A DNA stretch of 64,000 nt from Aristolochia californica (taxonomy: Eukaryota; Streptophyta; Magnoliopsida; Piperales; Aristolochiaceae), in the NCBI GenBank assembly GCA_029961685.1, contig JARWKL010000006.1, positions 15,873,276 through 15,937,275 on the forward strand, read 5' to 3'. Of this stretch, positions 47,009 to 57,839 are shown in pieces. A program made the translations under genes and the position numbers. The notes under the pieces were generated by a model. The model ran no database searches. It was not told where the DNA came from and saw only the letters and a program-made list of their open reading frames with translations. Within the stretch, counting starts at the first letter, position 1. Each line of letters starts with the position of its first letter.

Positions 47009-49929
47009 CTGTATAGCTTTCACCAATCCAATCAATTCCCTCTCATAAGCTGCCAACTTGTGGTGGTGTTGGCCCAGTTGACGGCTAAAATAAGCAATCG
47101 GGTGGCCTTGTTGGTGCAACACTGCGCCAATACCGCCCCCTGAAGCATCACATTCCACTACAAAGAACTCCTCAAAGTCGGGGAGCTACAAAACTGGAGC
47201 TAATGATAAGGCGTCTTTCAATTGCTGAAAGGAATGAGCTGCTGTCTCTGACCAGGTAAAAGCATTTTTCTTGAGGAGATTGTTGAGTGGAGCTGCAAGC
47301 TGGCCATAGCTACGAATAAATTTTCTATAATATCCAGCTAGGCCTAAAAATCCTCTTAAGGCTGTAATAGATGTAGGAATAGGCCGCCAATTTGTGACCG
47401 CTTGTATCTTACTCTGGTCTACCTTCACCCCTGATGCTGAAATAACGTGACCCAAATATGCCACTTCTGATGTGCCCATAGAACATTTTGACCGATTTAA
47501 AACCAAATGATGTGAATGTATAAGAGAAAATACCTGGTGAGGGTGCTGAAGATGTTCTTCTCAGCTGTTGCTATAGACCAAAATATCGTCGAAAAAGACC
47601 AATACATATTTTCGCGAGAGAGGGGAAAATACGTCATTCATGAGGGCCTGGAAGGTGGAAGGTGCATTTGATAGACCAAATGGCATTACGAGGAATTCAA
47701 AATGGCCGTGATGCGTGCGGAACGCTGTTTTCTCCACATCTGATGGATGAACTCGGATTTGATGATAGCCAGATTTCAAATCGAGTTTAGTAAATATAGT
47801 AGCTTCATGTAGCTCATATAACAGTTCGTCGACCACTGGAATAGGAAATTTATCTTTAATTGTATGGGCATTGAGTTTTCGGTAATCCACATAGAACCTC
47901 CATGACTTATCATGCTTGCGGACTAGTAATACCGGTGAAGAAAAAGGAGACCTGCTGGGCTGAATAATACCCTGTGCTAACATCTGCTGGCACTGCCTTT
48001 CAATCTCATCCTTCTGTAAGTGAGGGTAACGATACGGACGTACCACTACCGGCTTGGTCCCCATTTTCAAACGGATACGGTGATCACAGTGCCTAAGTGG
48101 CGGTAAGGCAGTAGGGTCTTGAAAGATATCCTCAAATTCTGTAAGTAAGTGAGATAACTGGCATGTATTTGTGGACTGGACCTGGGCAACCTGTAGTGCG
48201 CAGGTGAGTGGTGCTTGTGTATCATGCAATATAATCTGATGTTGGTCCTCTATAAAAGACATGGTCAGAGCTTGGAAATCCCTTAGTATTGGTCCCAACA
48301 ATTGTAGCCATTTAATTCCTAGCACCAAATAGAATCCTGATAGTGGAATCACCAAAAAATCTGCAACAAATTTATATCCCTCAAAAAGTGTGTGGCTGGT
48401 GATATGCCTACACTAGTAATTTTAGCCCCATTGGCTACTGATACAGAAAGACCATTCTGTTGCTGTACTACTAACCCAAGTTGTTTTGCCGCCTGTTGAC
48501 TGATGAAATTATGTGTACTACCCGAGTCAACTAAAGCCAGTAACTGTAAATGATGTAATTGGGCTTTAACCTGCATTGTGCTTGCACTGCATAGACCAGT
48601 CATAGCATGAAGGGAAATCTTTGGATCTTCGTGGTCAGTTTCCACAATTTCTTCCTCTTGTGGTATTTCGTCTCCATCCTCCCACAAACATATACTGAAT
48701 AATCATTTGCAGTGGTGACCAAAAACATACTGTTCATCACAATTAAAACAGAGGCCCTTGGCCTTTCTCTGCTTCATTTCCTGTCTAGTAAGTTTTTTGA
48801 AGTATGGAGCAGGTGGAGCTGAATTAGAGATGTCTGGGCGTGGGGCTGCACTGTCTCTAAATCTTGGAGGTCCATAGGAATGGTTTGGCGCAGAGGCATT
48901 GTGCCTTCCTGGCCAAGTTGGATTTCTGACCAGTGACTCCTTTAGAACACGCTGCTTGTGCTCAATTGCTCTGGCTAAATTCTTAGCGTGGTCTAAATAT
49001 GTAAGAGCATGTAATTCAACTTCTAAACGCAGAGCTTCTGTCAAACCAGCAGTAAAAATATGAACATACCGTGTGTGGCTAACAAACTGGTTTGCTCGGG
49101 CTAACCTTTCCTGAAAGGTCTTTTGGTACACCTCTAGTGTTCCAGTTTGTTTGTAATTGATTAATTCGCCCAATGGATTGCTACTAGCAGGAGGACCAAA
49201 TCTCATCATGCAAGACTGTCTAAAAGTTGCCCAATCCTGAACCACTTGGTCATTTCGGAATTGGTGGTACCATAGAAGCTCTTCATCGAGCATGTGGTAG
49301 GCGGCCAAATACACTTTCTCATCCGCAGGTGTTTTTTTATGGTAAAAGAACTGATCACACTTGGCTAACCAAATCAAAGGGTCCTTAGATCCATCATACG
49401 TAGGAAAGTCAAGTTTTAAATACCTGGGCACAGTGTTTGGTCCTTGAATGGCAGGCCCCAGATGGGAATGGTGTTGACGCATTGGTGGTTGTGGGGGAGG
49501 TGGTGGGTGGAATGGATGGTGTTCGGCCGGTGGAGAGTAGGCAGCTGGAGGTTGGGCTCGTGTATCATGGTCCTCTTGTCGTCGGAGGAGAGCTTGGATG
49601 GCAGCATCCATTGATTTTATTGCCTCACGCAAATCAGAGGTTGTTTGACGCACCTCTTCCAGGGCATGAGCCTGGTTATCTGTCCTTTGCCTATTATCTT
49701 CCACTAACTGTCTCAAATCGTCAGGGGAAGAGGAATCCCCAAGGGTGGACCTGTCTGATACCAAGATGTTAGGTTCTTCCCTTGCCATGGATCGAGTCAC
49801 CCTTCTTTCCTCTCTTCCCTCCATGGTTGATCTTGACGTTGGAAGAGAAACCTTGTTTCTTGAACGAGTAATGGTGGAACTCAATTTAGAATGAAGGAGC
49901 TTTGGAGGAAGCTCAACCTTGGACCTCAA
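47009..49929 (-). pseudogene. Gypsy-B gag, protease, reverse transcriptase and start of RNase H
   Basis: Gag-protease opens inside the 5' LTR. The ATG shared with Gypsy-A is at 49824 (MEGREERRVTRSMARE), and the frame extends back to 49929. The frame crosses the primer site and is open to 48703, with knuckle CFNCDEQYVFGHHC. The protease (48687-48349) has ALVDSGSTHNFIS. The reverse transcriptase (48355-47561) has LVRKHDKSWRFYVDYRKLN, LDLKSGYHQIRVHPSD and the intact VLVFFDDILVYS. Small frame breaks lie near 48703, 48350 and 47560. RNase H (ECDASGGGIGAVLHQQGH) runs up to the Athila boundary at 47009. Confidence 0.9.
49750..49763 (-). other. Primer-binding site of Gypsy-B, within the gag frame
   Basis: Minus strand TGGTATCAGACAGG, three bases after the LTR end, identical to that of Gypsy-A and translated as VSDR. 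Confidence 0.85.
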
Positions 49930-50216
49930 AGGGAGAATCCGACCTTGACCTCTGAGGGAGAATCAGACCTGTAAAATATAATTTTCTCAATACTTGCCTC
50001 TCTTTTCCTTCACGTCCCCTTAAATAGGGTTGAGGACGAAAATACAAAGATGGCCCATTAGGTCAAGTGGTTCACGCCACATTACACTGAACCAACCCAA
50101 ATTAAACCAAACCAAATAAAGTAAACCAAACCGAATTGAAATTATATGAAAAGTAAATTGACATAATTTAATTCCTATGCCTATGGATAACTCATGATGC
50201 TATGGAGTCCATAATA
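49767..50216 (-). repeat. 5' LTR of Gypsy-B
   Basis: 450 bp. The gag ATG lies 58 nt from its inner end. The outer end reads ATAATA where ATAACA is expected, then the GCTAC target copy. Confidence 0.93.
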
Positions 50217-50221
50217 GCTAC

Positions 50222-52500
50222 CTTGTCCAAATTCTTCTTAAAGTGTTGGAGCAATTTATCCCGGTGTAAGAGGCTTTGATCGACTTCATTAACCCGATAT
50301 AACCCATCAAAATCATGCGGAATGGAAGGAGACCATACAAGACTTGGAAAGGTGTCATCCCCGTGGAACTGTAGTAGGTGGTGTTATACCAGAATTCTAC
50401 CCAAGGTAAATAACTATACCATTTTCGTGGCCATTGATGGACGAAGCAGCGGAGGTATTGTTCAACACAACGGTTCACAACTTTTATTTGTCCATTTGTC
50501 TGCGGATGGTAGGCGGAGCTCAGTTTCAACTTGGTGCCTGACATAGTGAAATTTTTTTGCCTGAATTTGCTTATAAAGACAGAGTCGTAGTCACTAATGA
50601 TTGATTTTGGCATGCCATGGAGTTTGAGGATGTGCTCTACAAATGGTTCAGCTGCAATCTTTGCAGAAAAAGGATGGGATAAAACGAAAAAATGAGAATA
50701 CTTATTGAGTCTATCTACAACCACCAAAAGATTAACTTTGCCATGGGAGGATATAAGGCCTTCAATAAAATTCAAACTGATATCATCCCACACTTGACAG
50801 GGAATGGGAAGTGGTTGAAGTAATCCCGCTAGGACTAGGGCTAGAGTTTTAGTTTTGGTTCTTTGGCAAACTTCACATTGTGTAATATAGTCTTGGACAG
50901 ACTGGTACATGGATGACCAATAAAATTGTGGAGCTAGCCTTTTGAATGTCCTCAATACTCCAGAATGCCCTACAATTTTATTTTCATGAAATTCCTTTAG
51001 CACCTGGTTGCGGATAGCTTGTGGAACAACTACTCTCTTTTTGTAGAAATAAAGACTATTTTGTATTGAGTATGGACCGATGGGATCCATAGTTGATTGG
51101 CGGTTTAGGATAGGGCTGTCAGGGTGGCGAGAGAGGGCATCAACTGCTGAATTTTCTCGTCCTGGCCGGTAAAGAATTTCGTAGTCGTAGCCCAAAAGAT
51201 TGGCTACCCACTTTTGTTGCACAGGAGTTGATCATGTTGATCCAGAAAGTATTTGAGACTCCTGTGATCGGTTCGAATGAAGAATTTTTTGCCTAAAAGA
51301 TAGGGCCGCCAGGTCCGAATTGCTTTCACAGTCACGAGCATTTCCTTCGCATAGATGGACCATGCTCCTTTACTAATTTCCAAAGCACGACTCATAAATG
51401 CAATTGGCTGGACCTACTGAGTAAGGACTGCCCCGATTCCATCACCCGAAGCATCAGTTTCAACAATAAAAGAGTCATTAAAATTTGGCATCGCTAAAGT
51501 CGGGCTAGTTGTCATGGCTTGCTTGAGCAACTTAAATGCATCCATTGCTTCTTCGGTCCACCAAAAACCTCCCTTTTTGAGGAGATTGGTAAGGGGGGGA
51601 GCCAAAAGTCCATAGTCTCGAACAAATTTCCAGTAATAAACAGTCATGCCTAAAAATCCGTGCAAGTTGGTAATATTAGCTATTTGTGGCCAAGCTACCA
51701 TGGCCTCAATTTTTTTGTTGTCTCCCTTTACCCCTTGATGCATCACAATATGGCCCAAATAATCTAGTTCCTGTTTTCCAAAATCAGACTTGCTTGTTTT
51801 AATGAAAAACTGATGTTGTGTCAGGATATCTAATGTGGTTCTGACATGTTCTATATGTAATTCCCAGGTAGGACTATAAACAAGAATATCATAAAAAAAG
51901 ACTAGAATGAACTTGCGAAGATGATGATGGAATATTGAATTTATAATGGCTTGGAAGGTGGATGGGGCATTGCATAAACCAAAAGGCATGACTAGATACT
52001 CAAATTATGGGTTCTAAAGGCAGTTTTTGGAATATCAGAAGCATGTATTCGTACCTGATGATATCTAGCTCGCAAGTCCAATTTGGTGAAATATGCTGCC
52101 CCATACAACTCATCTAGCATATCATCTACCATAGGGATGGGAAATCGGTCCTTGATGGTAGCTGCGTTTAGTGCTCAGTAGTTTGTGCAGAATTGCCAAG
52201 TGCCATCTTTATTTTTTACCAACAAAATAGGAGATGAGAATGGACTGGTGCTGGGTCGAATGACTTCCATATTGAGCATCTCTTGGACCTATTTTTCAAT
52301 CTCTTCTTTTTTCAAATATGCATATCTATAGGGCCGGACATTGATGGGTTGAGTACCTTCCTTGAAGGGAATGTGATGGTTGATATCTCTTAAGGGTGGT
52401 AGTGTGGTTGGTTCCTTGAACGTGTCTGCATAGTCCTTCAATGTCTACTGCATGTTAGGATTGGTGTTTGCCCAAGTGGACTTATTGACATCATGTTGGT
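50222..52500 (-). pseudogene. Gypsy-C reverse transcriptase, RNase H and integrase (broken)
   Basis: From 52500 leftward: linker and polymerase start (52500-52010, stops present); MPFGLCNAPSTFQAII and the altered catalytic block VFFYDILVYSPTW (51989-51890); RNase H VETDASGDGIGAVLTQ (51420-51470) and TDHRSLKYFLDQ; then integrase 51222-50218 with EFHENKIVGHSGVLRTFKRL, CEVCQRTKTK, DISLNFIEG and HPQTNGQIKVVNRC (the catalytic glutamate is replaced by lysine). Both the polymerase aspartate and the integrase glutamate are thus lost. Confidence 0.88.
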
Positions 52501-52511
52501 AGTTGGCAAAA

Positions 52512-52632
52512 GAAGGGTGACTCGATCCATGGCTCGGGAAGAACCTAACATCTTGGTATTAGAGCATCCATGAGGAAAGAAAGGTGACTTGATCCATTAC
52601 TCAGGAAGAACCTCACATCTTGGTATCAGAGC
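52512..52632 (+). repeat. Duplicated LTR end and primer-site junction of Gypsy-D
   Basis: The LTR end (GAAGAACCTAACA at 52538-52550) followed by TCT and TGGTATTAGAGC is repeated about 67 bp later as GAAGAACCTCACA and TCT plus TGGTATCAGAGC (52605-52632). Only the second primer site is intact. Confidence 0.82.
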
Positions 52633-52679
52633 AAGTCCACCCTTGGGGATTCCTCTTCCCCCGAGGATTTGAGGAAATT

Positions 52680-54084
52680 AGTGGAAGATAATAGGCAGAG
52701 GACAGACCTTCAGGCTCAATCCCTGGAAGGTGCGTCAGACAACCACTAACTTGTGTGAAGCTATATAATCAATGGATGCTGCCATCCAAGCTCTCCTTCG
52801 GTGACAAGAGGACAATGGTACACGAGCACAACCACCGACTGCCTACTCTCCACAGGCCGACCACCATCAATTCCACACACCAGTCCCCCACAACCACCAA
52901 TGCGTCAACACCATCCCCATCTGGGGCCTTCCATTCATGGACCAAATTATGTTCCCAGGTATTTAAAACTTGAATTTCCTATGTATGATGGGTCTAAGGA
53001 CCCTTTGATTTGGTTAGCCAAGTGTGATCAGTTCTTTAATCATAAAAAAATACTTGCGGATGAGAAAGTTTATTTGGCCGCCTACCACATGTTCGATGAA
53101 GCGCTTCTATGGTACCACCAATTCCGAAATGACCAATTGGTTCAGGATTGGGCAACCATTAGGCAGTCTTGCATGATGAGATTTGGTCCTCCAGCTAGTG
53201 GAAATCCTTTGGGTGAATTAATCAATTACAAACAAACTGGATCACTAGAGGTGTACCAAAAGACCTTCCAGGAAAGGTAAACCCGAGCAAACCAGTTTGT
53301 CAGTCACACACAGTATGTTCATATTTTTACTCCGGGTTTGACAGTAGCTCTGAGACTGGAAGTTGAATTACATGGTCCTACAGATTTGGACCACGCTATG
53401 AATTTAGCCAGGTCAATTGAGCACACGCAGCATGTTTTAAAGGAGTCATTGGTCAGAAAACCAGCTTGGCAAGGAAGGCACAATACCTTAACGCCAACCC
53501 CTTATTATGGACCTCCATGTTCTAGAGACAGTGTAGCCCCACGCCCAAATAGCTCTAATTCGGCTCCACCTGCTCCTTACTTCAAAAAAATCAACAGACA
53601 GGAAGTGTATCAGAGAAAGGCCAAGGGCCTCTGTTTTAACTGTGATGAACAATATGTCATTGGTCACCAATGCAAAAGATTATTTAGTATATGTCTATTA
53701 GAGGATGGTGACGACATACTATCTGAGGAGGAGATTGTGGAGACAGATCAAGAGGGTCTAGAGATTTCCCTTCATGCCATGACTGGTCTACGCAGTTCTA
53801 GTACAATGTAGGTTAAAGCCCAGTTACATCATCTATAGTTACTGGCTTTAGTGGACTTTGGCCGTACACATAATTTCATTAGTCAGCCGGCGGTAGAACA
53901 ACTTGGGTTAGTAGTCCAGCAACAGACCGGCCTTTCTGTATTTGTAGCCAATGGGGCTAAAATTACTAGTGTGGGCATATCTCTAGCCACACACTTTGAT
54001 ATTGAGGGACATGCATTTATTGCAGATTTCCTGGTGATTCCACTTTTAGGATTCGATTTGGTACTAGGAATTAAATGGCTATAA
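52680..54084 (+). pseudogene. Gypsy-D gag and protease (broken)
   Basis: Gag is readable at 52801-53280 (RYLKLEFPMYDGSKDPLIWL, QSCMMRFGPPASGNPLGEL) and 53338-53811, with the knuckle CFNCDEQYVIGHQC. Glutamine codons are replaced by TAG at 53809-53811 and 53836-53838. The protease active site reads VDFGRTHNFIS, so the serine after the catalytic aspartate is changed. A TAA at 54082-54084 replaces a further glutamine. Confidence 0.88.
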
Positions 54085-54201
54085 TTGTTGGGGCCAATAC
54101 TATGGGATTTCCAAGCTTTGACCATGTCCTTTACAGAGGACCAACGTCAGATTATATTGCATGGCACACAAGCACGAGTGCCCTGTGCACTACAGGTTGT
54201 T

Positions 54202-57030
54202 TAGGTCCAATCCATGGCCAACTATAAGTTATCTCATTTACTTACAGAATTTGAGGATATCTTTCAGAACCCTACTGCTTTACCGCCAATTAGGCACTGT
54301 GATCACCGTATCCATTTGAAAACGGGCACTGAGCCTATAGTGGTGCATCCTTATCGTTACCCCCACTTACAGAAAGATGAGATTGAAAGGCAGTGCTAGA
54401 AGATGCTAGCCCAGGGTATTATTCAGCCCAGTAGGTCTCCTTTTTCCTCACCGGTATTACTGGTCTAAAAGCATGATAAGTCATGGAGGTTTTGTGTGGA
54501 TTACCGGCAACTCAATGCCCATACTATTAAAGATAAGTTTCCCATCCCAGTGGTGGACGAGTTGCTAGATGAGCTACTTGAAGCTACTATTTTTACCAAA
54601 CTCGATTTGAAATCTAGCTATCATCAAATCCGAGTTCACCCATCAGATGTCGAAAAAACAACGTTTCGCACGCATCACGGCCATTTCGAGTTCCTCGTAA
54701 TGCCATTTGGTCTCTCAAATGCACCTTCCACCTTCCAGGCCCTCATGAATGAGGTATTTTCCTCTCTCTTGAGGAAATACGTATTGGTATTTTTCGATGA
54801 TATTTTGGTCTACAACAATAGTTGGGAAGAGCATCTTCAACACCTTCACCAGATATTTTCTCTTATCCATTCACATCATTTGGTTTTAAATCGGTCCAAA
54901 TGTTCTATGGGAACGTCAGAAGTGGCATACTTGGGCCACATTATTTTAGTAGTGGGGGTGAAAGTAGACCAGAGTAAGATATAGGCCGTAACAGATTGGC
55001 CTCCTCCTACATCTATTACAACCTTAAGGGGATTTTTGGGCCTAGCTGGGTATTATTAAAAATTTATTCGTAGCTATGGCCAAATTGCAGCTCTGCTCAA
55101 CAACCTCCTCAAGAAAAATGCCTTCACATGGTCAGAGATAGCGGCTCATTCCTTTCAGCAATTGAAAGAGGCCTTATCATTCGCCCCAATTTTGTAGCTA
55201 CCCGACTTTGATGAGTCCTTTGTTGTGGAATGTGATGCTTTGGGGGGCGGTATTGGTGCAGTGTTACACCAACAGGGCCACCCGATTGCTTATTTTAGCC
55301 CCCAACTTGGACAACACCACCACAATTTAACAACTTATGAGAGGGAATTGATCGGATTGGTGAAAGCTATACAGCATTGGTGCCCTTATTCCTGGGGACG
55401 TTCATTTTTTATTCGCACTGATCATTGCAGCCTCAAGTATCTGCTTGAGTAGCGCCTCACTACCTCACCGTAGCAGCATTGGTTAAGTAAACTTATGGTG
55501 TTTGACTTTACTGTAGAGTATAAACCGGGGAGTTTGAATGTAGGGGCTGATGCTTTTACTCGCCAAGACATTCCAGAGCCGCAATTACATGCCATCAGTC
55601 AGCCCAGAGCTCTCTTGTTGGATTCTATACGGGAAGAGGCACAACAGTACCTAGAAATTATAGCTTTATGTCATGACATCCAGCAGGGGACAACGACAAA
55701 CCATTGGATGGTTAAGGACAATCTGGTCCTCTACAAAAATAGAATTTTTCTACACCGCACATCCCCACTGATTCACTGTATTTTAGCCTTCTTCCATGAT
55801 AGTACACATGAGGGCCGACAAAAAACCTATTTCCGGATCAGTCGGGAATTTTATTAGAGGGGCATGATGTGCAGTATAGCCGATTATGTGGCGGCTTGTC
55901 AGACTATTCAATGGAATAAAGCTAAAACATTAAGTCTTGCTGGGTTGCTCCAACCACTTTAGCTACCGTCACAGGTCTGGTCTAATATTTCTATGGACTT
56001 CATAGATGGACTTCCCTCTTCGTCAGGCAAATCCGTTATCTTTGCAGTGGTGGATCGTTTCTCAAAGTATGGGCACTTCATCCCTCTAGCGCATCCTTAC
56101 ACTGCAGCTCAGGTCGCTCAACTCTTTATGGATAACATTGTCCGCTTACATGGGATGCCTAATTCCATTACTAGTGATAGGGATGTAATCTTTACAAGTA
56201 CCTTCTGGAAAGAACTCTACAATCTACAGGGCACAACGTTAGCCTTCTCTTCAGCCTACCATCCGCATACTGATGGTCAGACAGAGGTCATCAACAGAAC
56301 AATTGAAATGTATCATAGCTGTTTTGGGGGGACTCACCTAAAAGGTGGGTTAAGTGGCTTGCCTAGGCTGAATTCTGTTACAACACCTCCTACCACAATG
56401 CACTCGGCACAACCCCATTCGAGGTGGTATATGGTAGAGAACCACCCAGCCTTTTATCATATGAACCAGGGACCTCTAAAGTCGCCACTTTGGACCAAAC
56501 ATTAGCCGAAAGAGACACCTTCCTCACTGAGGTTAGTACCCATCTCCAGGAGGCACAACTTTCTATGAAGTTGTATTATGACAAGAAGCACCAGGAAGTC
56601 TTCTTTTCTCCAGGAGATTATGTATGGTTGCGTCTCCAACACTACAGGCAGCTGTCGCTGACAGCCTCCAAATGCCACAAGCTCTCTCCAAAATATTTTG
56701 GTCTCTTTCAGATTATGGACCGGATTGGTACAGTTGCCTACCACTTGCAGCTTCAGCCAGGCCAGGATTCACAATGTGTTTCATGTCTCCCAACTGGAGG
56801 CCTTCCAAGGTGATTCTCCCTTACTGCACACACCGCTGCCCCCTCTACATGAGTGACGTGTCCTTTCTACTCCAGCACAGGTATCATAGGCTCACCGCAT
56901 TCAGGGTGATTGGGAGATCCTAGTGCAATGGGCAGATGCTGATCCCAGTGACACAACATGGGAGCCATTAGCTGCGATTCGCATCCTCTATCCATACTTC
57001 GAGCTTGAGGACAAGCTCTTTCTCCAGGAG
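54202..57030 (+). pseudogene. Gypsy-D reverse transcriptase, RNase H, integrase and chromodomain-like end (broken)
   Basis: The reverse transcriptase runs 54214-54984, with LDLKSSYHQIRVHPSDVEKT and intact VLVFFDDILVY. RNase H is at 55225-55452 (AVLHQQGHPIAYFSPQLGQ). Integrase spans 55495-56505 ([32 protein letters not shown]). The tail is at 56424-57010 and shifts frame repeatedly. TAG replaces conserved glutamines at 54202, 54397, 54982, 55195, 55450, 55471 and 55960, and a tryptophan at 55855. Confidence 0.9.
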
Positions 57031-57037
57031 GGGGTGA

Positions 57038-57466
57038 TGTTATGGACTCCATAGCATCACGAGTTATCCATAGGCATAGGAATTAAATTATGTCAATTTA
57101 CTTTTCATGTAATTTTATTTGGTTTGGTTTACTTTGGGTTGGTTTAGATGCAATGTGGCATGAACCACTTGACCTATGGGTCACCTTTGTTATTCTGTCC
57201 TCAACCCTATTTAGGAGGACATCAAGGGAAGGAGAAATCAAGTATTGAGAAAATTAGATTAAACATGTCAGATTCTCCCTCAGAGGTCTAGGTCGGATTC
57301 TCCCTCTGAGGTCTAGGTTGAGCTTCCTTTAAAGCTCCTTTGTTCTATTTGATTTCCATCATTACACGTTCCAGTAACAAGAATTCTCTTCCAGCGTCAA
57401 GAGAATCCATGGAGGGAAGAGTGGAACGAAGGGTGACTGGATCCATGGCTTGGGAAGAACCTAATA
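57038..57466 (+). repeat. 3' LTR of Gypsy-D
   Basis: 429 bp, starting TGTTATGG after a five-G purine tract and ending CCTAATA. It is similar to the LTRs of Gypsy-B in opposite orientation. Confidence 0.9.
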
Positions 57467-57467
57467 G

Positions 57468-57839
57468 TGTTATGGTACTGGGGTTACGTACCTATGCCTT
57501 CCGCTTCTAACAGGCCGGTCTTTTGGGTAGTATTTGCTAGGTGCTTAACATTTGGTATCAAAGATAGGTTCCCACATCACGAGTTCGAGTCCCAAGGCGC
57601 GCTAAGGCAGGATTAAAATTACTAGTAGGTCGTAGAGGCCGGATTAAAATTACTGGTAGGTCGTGTCTAGGTATTATCACAGTTGTGTCAGTGTTGCTGC
57701 TGTTGGGCCAGTGTCGTTACGCCGCCGTGGTCATCAGCTCGCGAAGGTGGGGTGTAATGTTATGGTCATAGGGTTAAGTACCTATGCCTTCCGCTCCTAA
57801 CAGGCCGGTCTTTTGGGTAGTATTTCTAGGTGCTTAACA
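57468..57839 (+). mobile_element. TRIM-1: miniature LTR retrotransposon
   Basis: 372 bp in all. LTRs of 83 and 82 bp (57468-57550 and 57758-57839) start TGTTATGG and end GCTTAACA. A mutated initiator-Met primer site (TGGTATCAAAGA, 57553-57564) follows the first LTR, and a purine tract (GAAGGTGGGGTGTAA) precedes the second. There is no coding capacity. The flanks AATAG and TTGAG do not match, so a TSD is not visible. It sits at the junction of Gypsy-D and the Gypsy-E fragment. Confidence 0.88.

Larger units (their letters stand above)
35992..50216 (-). mobile_element. Gypsy-B: chromovirus-type element inside Gypsy-C, split by the Athila-like element
   Basis: Two 450-bp LTRs (35992-36441 and 49767-50216) are flanked by the perfect TSD GCTAC (35987-35991 and 50217-50221). 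The primer site is at 49750-49763 and the purine tract at 36442-36455. The family is related to Gypsy-A and very close to Gypsy-D. Coding parts lie at 36599-38100 and 47009-49929, and the RNase H region was cut by the Athila insertion. Confidence 0.94.
35223..52511 (-). mobile_element. Gypsy-C: old chromovirus-type element, split by Gypsy-B and truncated
   Basis: Two pieces, 35223-35991 and 50222-52511, read as one element on the minus strand once Gypsy-B is removed. The purine tract at 35509-35520 is followed on its left by a likely LTR that begins TATTGATAGG (minus strand) and reaches left toward the element N boundary. In this LTR a unit of about 44 bp around AAATGAGATCT is repeated near 35354 and 35395. 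The 5' half (gag and 5' LTR) is missing, cut at about 52511 where Gypsy-D begins. Confidence 0.75.
52512..57466 (+). mobile_element. Gypsy-D: decayed plus-strand relative of Gypsy-B with truncated 5' LTR
   Basis: Only the last about 40 bp of a 5' LTR remain (52512-52550), followed by a second, partly duplicated LTR end and a primer site (52621-52632). The interior matches Gypsy-B throughout (gag, protease, reverse transcriptase, RNase H, integrase, chromodomain-like end). A full 3' LTR lies at 57038-57466 after a purine tract (57028-57037). The coding region is littered with TAG stops at conserved glutamines. Because the 5' end is truncated, no TSD can be matched. Confidence 0.9.

Noticed and set aside
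57468..57839. Cassandra-type TRIM with embedded 5S rRNA
   Set aside because: The LTRs are only about 82 bp and contain no 5S rRNA internal promoter sequence.
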